Assembly (NCBI GenBank): GCA_001599935.1
Contig: BCIJ01000005.1
Coordinates: 580,655-644,654, forward strand
Length of the DNA: 64,000 nucleotides
Direction of reading: 5' to 3'
Source: Holtermannia corniformis
Lineage: Eukaryota; Basidiomycota; Tremellomycetes; Holtermanniales
Shown here: piece by piece, positions 59,870 to 64,000 of the stretch
Numbering within the stretch: position 1 is the stretch's first letter
Layout: each line of letters starts with the position of its first letter
Position numbers and translations under genes: made by a program
Notes under the pieces: model-generated
Told to the model about the DNA's origin: nothing
Seen by the model: only the letters and a program-made list of their open reading frames with translations
Database searches by the model: none

Positions 59870-61623
59870 CTACAAGTCAATGCCTTCTTGGCAGTAGAAA
59901 TAATCCAGGATTGGCTTGAGGCGCAAACCCAAGATGTTGAAGACGGGTGTTGTGGTATTCTGAACACCAAGTCAGCCAGTCCAGGATGCGCAGCAATGCT
60001 TTGTAGCACTCACCACTCGGCTATCAGGTCCCGCAACGTTCAAGAAACCAGCCTCATCTTCGACCCACGCCCGAGCATTGGCCCATACCTGGCGCCTGCG
60101 CTCGTTCTCCGCACTTGTATCCTCCCCATCACTGCTGACGCTAGGGTGTCGTCGCTCAGTGCTGAATCGATCTTTCAACCGCCGTACTTCGGTCGCAGAG
60201 TGCACGACGTGATGCTGCGCCGAAGATAGTCCTGAGAGATTGTTGCAAGTATGGTAGAGGTCTGGTCGCCTGCACAGTATCAGCACGGATCGATCCGAGC
60301 CGGCCGAGCGACGTACTTTCCAGGCTTGTCGCGTAGACCACCGCCGGTTCCGGTCTCCTTTTGCGCGGCAAAGAGGATGAATTGTTGCAGAGCAGCTGGA
60401 AACGCGTCAGCTCGAAGGCTGTTGCAGCCCGGCATCACTCACTTCTGTTGTACAATGCTGGCACTAATTGGAATCAGCGACCAGTCTTCATGGTCCTTGG
60501 GCGCTTACGTACAATTTGGAACATCGACCCAATCCTCCTCTTTGCCGATGGTGCCCGCCTCGTCAGCCTTTTCAGGCCGCAATAGCGCCTCGAGGACTGC
60601 AAAGAGGCCTCCGACCCACCACCCGTAGCAGCCGTCAACAAGCTTATTTGCACGACCTCTGAAACCGCCTGCCTCGATGCTCTCGCCCTGCATCTGTGTC
60701 GCCCAGCGTAGGCAAGCTGTGGTGCTGACCGTCTTGACCTTGGGATCGCGCGGACCGTCTGCAGCAGCGCAAGTGAGCGATGCGGAGCGAAGGAGGAAGT
60801 GTGAGAATAGAGCGCAAGACGTGTACCCGCCGTGTGCTTCCGCACTTGCTGGAGATGCCAGTGGTGTCTCGAAGGGCGCGGGTGTGGATGTGCCAAATGA
60901 GGGTAGTGATGCGGCCGCGAAACCGCCCTCGAATGTTTGGCAAGCAGCCACAAAGCTCTCAACACCTCTCACCAGCTCTGGGGTGAGGATATCAAGTATT
61001 GTTGCAACCACAAGCAGGCAGTAGATGCCGCGAACGTCGACTTCACCGCCGGGACAAACAACGAAAGAGCCATCTGGGCGCTTGCACCGCATGAAGAAGT
61101 CGTAGCACTTTTGTCGGTCGATTTGAGCCCAAGTATCTGGTGAGCCAACGATGGCGAGGGTCATGACGCTCGCGTAGGTTGGCAACAGATGGGCAAGTTG
61201 ACCAGGACCACCGCCGAAGCCGCCAGAAGGGTGTTGGCAATGCAAGATTGTCGAAATAGCCCTGGAAGCATCAGTCATTATCTTTCGAGCTGTACTCGAT
61301 ACCTACCTGTCCTTGTTGCCTTGGTCCAGCGCAACACCCATTAGGTCAAAGCTATGCAAACTCCAGAAGAGCAGCCAGGGTCGGCTTGCGTCGAGTGCCG
61401 TAAATGGTGCTGGCAAGCCAAAGAACAACGATCCGATGAATTGAGCATGCTCTCCTTTGCGCAGCTCTGGTGACGAGGACGTAGATGTGGTCAATACGCG
61501 ATGAATGGCAGCTTCGGTATCGAGCTGCTCTCGTGACGTAGCAGTCGATATGCCGTCGGTTGGCGCGGGGTAAAAGGGTAGGTTGAAGATGGACATGTCG
61601 TAGGATGCTGTCTCTGCCGACAT
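59870..61623 (-). CDS. RAM1: Protein farnesyltransferase beta subunit
   Basis: Forms the Zn2+ catalytic site of the enzyme that farnesylates CaaX proteins such as Ras and pheromone precursors. The ATG at 61623 starts MSAETASYDMSIFNLPFYP. The alpha-alpha barrel repeats are visible: LLFWSLHSFDLMG, GGFGGGPGQLAHLLPTYASV, CKRPDGSFVVCPGGEVDVRG, IYCLLVVATIL, TFEGGFAAAS, EAHGGYTSCAL, GGFRGRANKLVDGCYGWWVG and, after an intron, ETGTGGGLRDKPGKRPDLYH, TCNNLSGLSSAQH. The zinc ligands fit GEVDVRG-C and the conserved His in LYHTC. The last exon reads HPVFNILGLRLKPILDYF, ending at 59870. The GGGPGQ and RDKPGKRPDLYHTC blocks are typical of the farnesyl, not geranylgeranyl, enzyme. Confidence 0.88.
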
Positions 61624-62546
61624 GCCTGGCTGGTATGGGAGTGGATGATGCTGCTGTTGGTATCGTTGGTGGACGATGCACTAGTGAGCCTTTTGTCCTC
61701 TCCTTACCCCGCAACCCCGCACAGACATGCTCGCAACGTTGTTGCCACCGGCTACCGCGAACCTATTTTGGTCTAGCAAGCCTGCTGGTGAGGGGCATAC
61801 CGAGGGTTCTGGAGCCTCGGTGCTGAGCATGAGACTGCAAGGCCGTAGACGAACCCTCAGTCTCCAGCAATGAATATGCACGTCAGTATGGGTCTAACGC
61901 AGCACGCCTCGTTCGGGGTCCAGGCAAGGTGAGCTGATAAGCACGATCATAAGTAATGCCACGGAGCAGCGTCGGACGGCAATGATGAGCTATCACGATC
62001 AGATTCATCAAGCCTGACATCTAAGGCTGCTGTTATGTGCACCATACCCTGTGGGATGCATCGTCTGCGCTTCGTCAGGGCTCAGGTGCTTGGTGACCCA
62101 ATAGTGCTTATACGTCTATCACACGCAACTCTGCCAATGTGTAGACTATAAGTGCGTCAACTCGCAGCGGCGATCACGACTCAGTGCGTCTGTACAATGA
62201 GTCGAGCACGGATCATTCATTGCTGTCGACTTGTGCTTGTCGTTGAGTGGCGTGGGTGAGAGCATCGATAGTCGCAGCCACAGCTCAGGTAGGTACGGAA
62301 CCACCGAATTTCATCAGCAAGTTCGCTGCGACGACAGCAGACCCTACTCTCGACCCAACTCGACGGGAAGTCCGCTGGCAGTCGTGCGCTGTGAGTGAGA
62401 CCTACCGCCCGTCATCATTCACGCGGGATGATCCGCCACGCGCGCTTCGGCTTGATGAGGATATGCTGAACACTGTATGCAGATGAAACTAGGCACAAGG
62501 GTGACAGATGGCATGTCAGTAGATGCATAAGTCTCTCCATCCCAAG
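61624..62546. other. Intergenic region with a possible small unplaced gene
   Basis: A 923-bp stretch. Around 62200-62490 on the plus strand a reading with EPPNFISKFAATTADPTLDP and a later SSFTRDDPPRALRLDEDMLN looks protein-like and has possible splice sites (gtgaga near 62261, gtgagtg near 62390), but no start and end could be fixed. Treated as unresolved. Confidence 0.35.
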
Positions 62547-63011
62547 CTACGACCTTGGCCAGGGTGGGTAACCTGAGCTTTTGACGCATCTCAATTCGTC
62601 CTGAGAGATCTGTATCGTGCTATTGCCGGGGTCATGAGCCCTGTCCATCTGAGAAGCGACATGATGCTTGCAATGATATGCCGGGGCGGCCCCCATAAAC
62701 GCTTTTCCGCATCGACATTTAACCCCTGTAAAGTAATGCTTGACTTCAACGTTGCCTGAGTCGTCTGATGTCAACCACCACACTTGAGTTGTGCTGCACT
62801 TGGTATCACCGTGGGGCGGACAACCCTCGGAAATGAACACCTGGCCATCGCCGAACAAGCTGGATAGGTCGAATTGACTGTCAGCCGGCCATTCACTACG
62901 CAAGTAGAGGGGCTCAGGACCTGCCGACCTGAGTGCTGCTGTGCGTAAAGCTTGATCAATTCTGTAAGCGATACCTGCCGTTGCGTACGCCGGCACCGTA
63001 GGTTCGGACAT
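62547..63011 (-). CDS. SWIM-type zinc-finger protein, Sws1/Shu2-like candidate
   Basis: Small protein of 154 residues from ATG 63011 (MSEPTVPAYATAGIAYRIDQ) to a stop at 62547. The key feature is VKCRCGKAFMGAAPAYHC followed by KHHVASQM, which fits the SWIM pattern Cys-x-Cys-x(n)-Cys-x-His. Before it come FDLSSLFGDGQVFI and a beta-rich stretch (TQVWWLTSDDSGNVEVKH), after it ISQDELRCV. This order resembles Sws1/Shu2/ZSWIM7, whose SWIM finger binds Rad51-paralogue partners in the Shu complex. The resemblance is by eye only. An upstream in-frame ATG at 63071 would add 20 residues; an undetected C-terminal exon is possible. Confidence 0.5.
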   Translation of the reverse strand: MSEPTVPAYATAGIAYRIDQALRTAALRSAGPEPLYLRSEWPADSQFDLSSLFGDGQVFISEGCPPHGDTKCSTTQVWWLTSDDSGNVEVKHYFTGVKCRCGKAFMGAAPAYHCKHHVASQMDRAHDPGNSTIQISQDELRCVKSSGYPPWPRS

Positions 63012-64000
63012 AGTGCACCTTCTAAGGGATCTTGTTGAGCCAGGAATGTGGGCGTTGATCCGAATGATCACTGCGCTGCGAGGCTACCTATGACGGGCTG
63101 GAAGATGCTGAGAAGGCTGCGTTTCTCAACGAGACGAGAAACTGCTGACAGCCCGCTCCCATCGCGACGGCAGGTGCGAAAGGATGTGTATGAATGGGAG
63201 AACTCGAAAAGAAGAAGGGTGTCAGTAAGAGCGGCGCAGAAGGATAGAGCACGAAGTCGATGCCAAAGGACGGTCTTGAGACGTCGCCGACGCCCGGTCC
63301 GCGCTCCATTCTTATCCATCCGTTGATGCTTTACTCGGAAAGACTCCACGCGGACGCGACGTCTTCCGCTCTACAGCCTGTTATCCACAGCACGATGAAG
63401 CCCCAGCAACTACGAACTATTCTGCAGCGCCACACGGCACCTCCCGCATCCTTGCCAAGGCCTCCATATCCGTGGGGCGTTGTTCGCGCAAACTACCCAC
63501 CTCGAGGTTTGGGTGGCGGACCTCAAGCCTGGAGCTGTCTTCTCCTCTTCGCAGGCGTCGCGACCGCCAGCACTGACCAAATCAACAAGCGCTTTGTAGG
63601 GGTAACTATGTGCTAGTTTCAAGGTGCACGGTGTGGCATCGCGGATCGTTCACCCCTCGCGGTCGTTTCCTTTGATCGCCTCCTTTGCTTGTCGCTCGAC
63701 ACTTTCCACATCCACAGCTACACCCCCGCCCATGCCACCTACGCCACCGAGTAGCTTTATGCCATGGCGCGCTCGAATGCAACCATGTCCCGCGTTGAGA
63801 ACCCTTGCGTGCCTTCTGGGGTTGTGTCGGCTTTGACGGTCCTGTCGAATACCGAGTTGCGAAGCAGCACGAACCATACCGCCGGCGCGCAAGACGAAGC
63901 TACTGAGTGACAGAGAGGAAGGAAGTGGTTCATAGACTATGGACAACTGACGAACTAGACACCGGGGCTTAACCCCTTGAGCACCGGAAACACCGACGAA
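63012..64000. other. Unresolved right-hand end
   Basis: Several frames overlap here, none decisive. On the plus strand an ATG at 63401 opens MKPQQLRTILQRH with a later YPWG and a hydrophobic AWSCLLLFAGVATAS, which would fit a small mitochondrial membrane protein, ending at 63616. On the minus strand a frame from 63946 (MSIVYEPLPSSLSLSS) could be part of a gene entering from the right. Without expression or homology neither can be called. Confidence 0.3.

Noticed and set aside
1..64000. CRISPR arrays, bacterial insertion sequences, prophage or transposon ends
   Set aside because: No regularly spaced direct repeats, terminal inverted repeats, transposase or reverse-transcriptase motifs were recognised in any frame read.

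Overview
The window is nuclear DNA of a filamentous or dimorphic fungus, most probably a basidiomycete. The evidence is about two dozen closely packed genes on both strands, almost all cut by very short introns (about 45-60 nt, GT...AG, with a CTGAC/CTAAC-type branch site just before the acceptor), some micro-exons, and a gene set typical of higher fungi: a myosin-motor chitin synthase, a velvet protein, LIM-RhoGAP and Rgd1-like RhoGAP proteins, and farnesyltransferase beta. The exact taxon cannot be fixed by eye. No prophage, bacterial insertion sequence or CRISPR array was seen. Exon boundaries given here are manual splice predictions.

Layout. 1-557: start of a gene for a probable mitochondrial protein running off the left edge. 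1181-3239: NIPA-type Mg2+ transporter. 3417-11492: three adjacent meiotic recombination genes, SWI5, HOP1 and MSH4; HOP1 and MSH4 share a 180-bp divergent promoter. 11665-15198: a large disordered Ser/Arg-rich protein. 15636-19825: DH-PH RhoGEF. 19999-20848: ATP synthase subunit k. 21373-28052: myosin-motor chitin synthase. 28151-31223: 5-formyl-THF cyclo-ligase and a probable Ies4-like INO80 subunit. 31.2-34.5 kb: gene-poor, with two small cysteine-rich proteins. 34545-39134: CDC50-type flippase subunit, DinB-like protein, tRNA-Ile with intron, aldo-keto reductase.

39492-44488 is the most striking locus: one open frame joins an Rgd1-like RhoGAP (probable F-BAR), a complete glucosamine-6-phosphate N-acetyltransferase (GNA1) and a complete tRNA adenosine deaminase (TAD2), with no stop codon between them. 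44545-48428: a small unknown protein, tropomyosin with an 811-nt intron, and a velvet-family regulator. 49605-54393: LIM-RhoGAP of the Lrg1 type. 55146-58109: two disordered unknown proteins. 58415-61623: SMP-30-like lactonase and farnesyltransferase beta, tail to tail. 62547-63011: a small SWIM-type zinc-finger protein resembling Sws1/Shu2. The right-hand end is unresolved.

Two themes recur. One is meiotic/homologous recombination: SWI5, HOP1, MSH4 and the SWIM candidate. The other is polarised growth and cell wall: one RhoGEF, two RhoGAPs, tropomyosin, a motor-linked chitin synthase, GNA1 (UDP-GlcNAc supply for chitin), CDC50 and the prenyltransferase that modifies Ras- and Rho-type GTPases.
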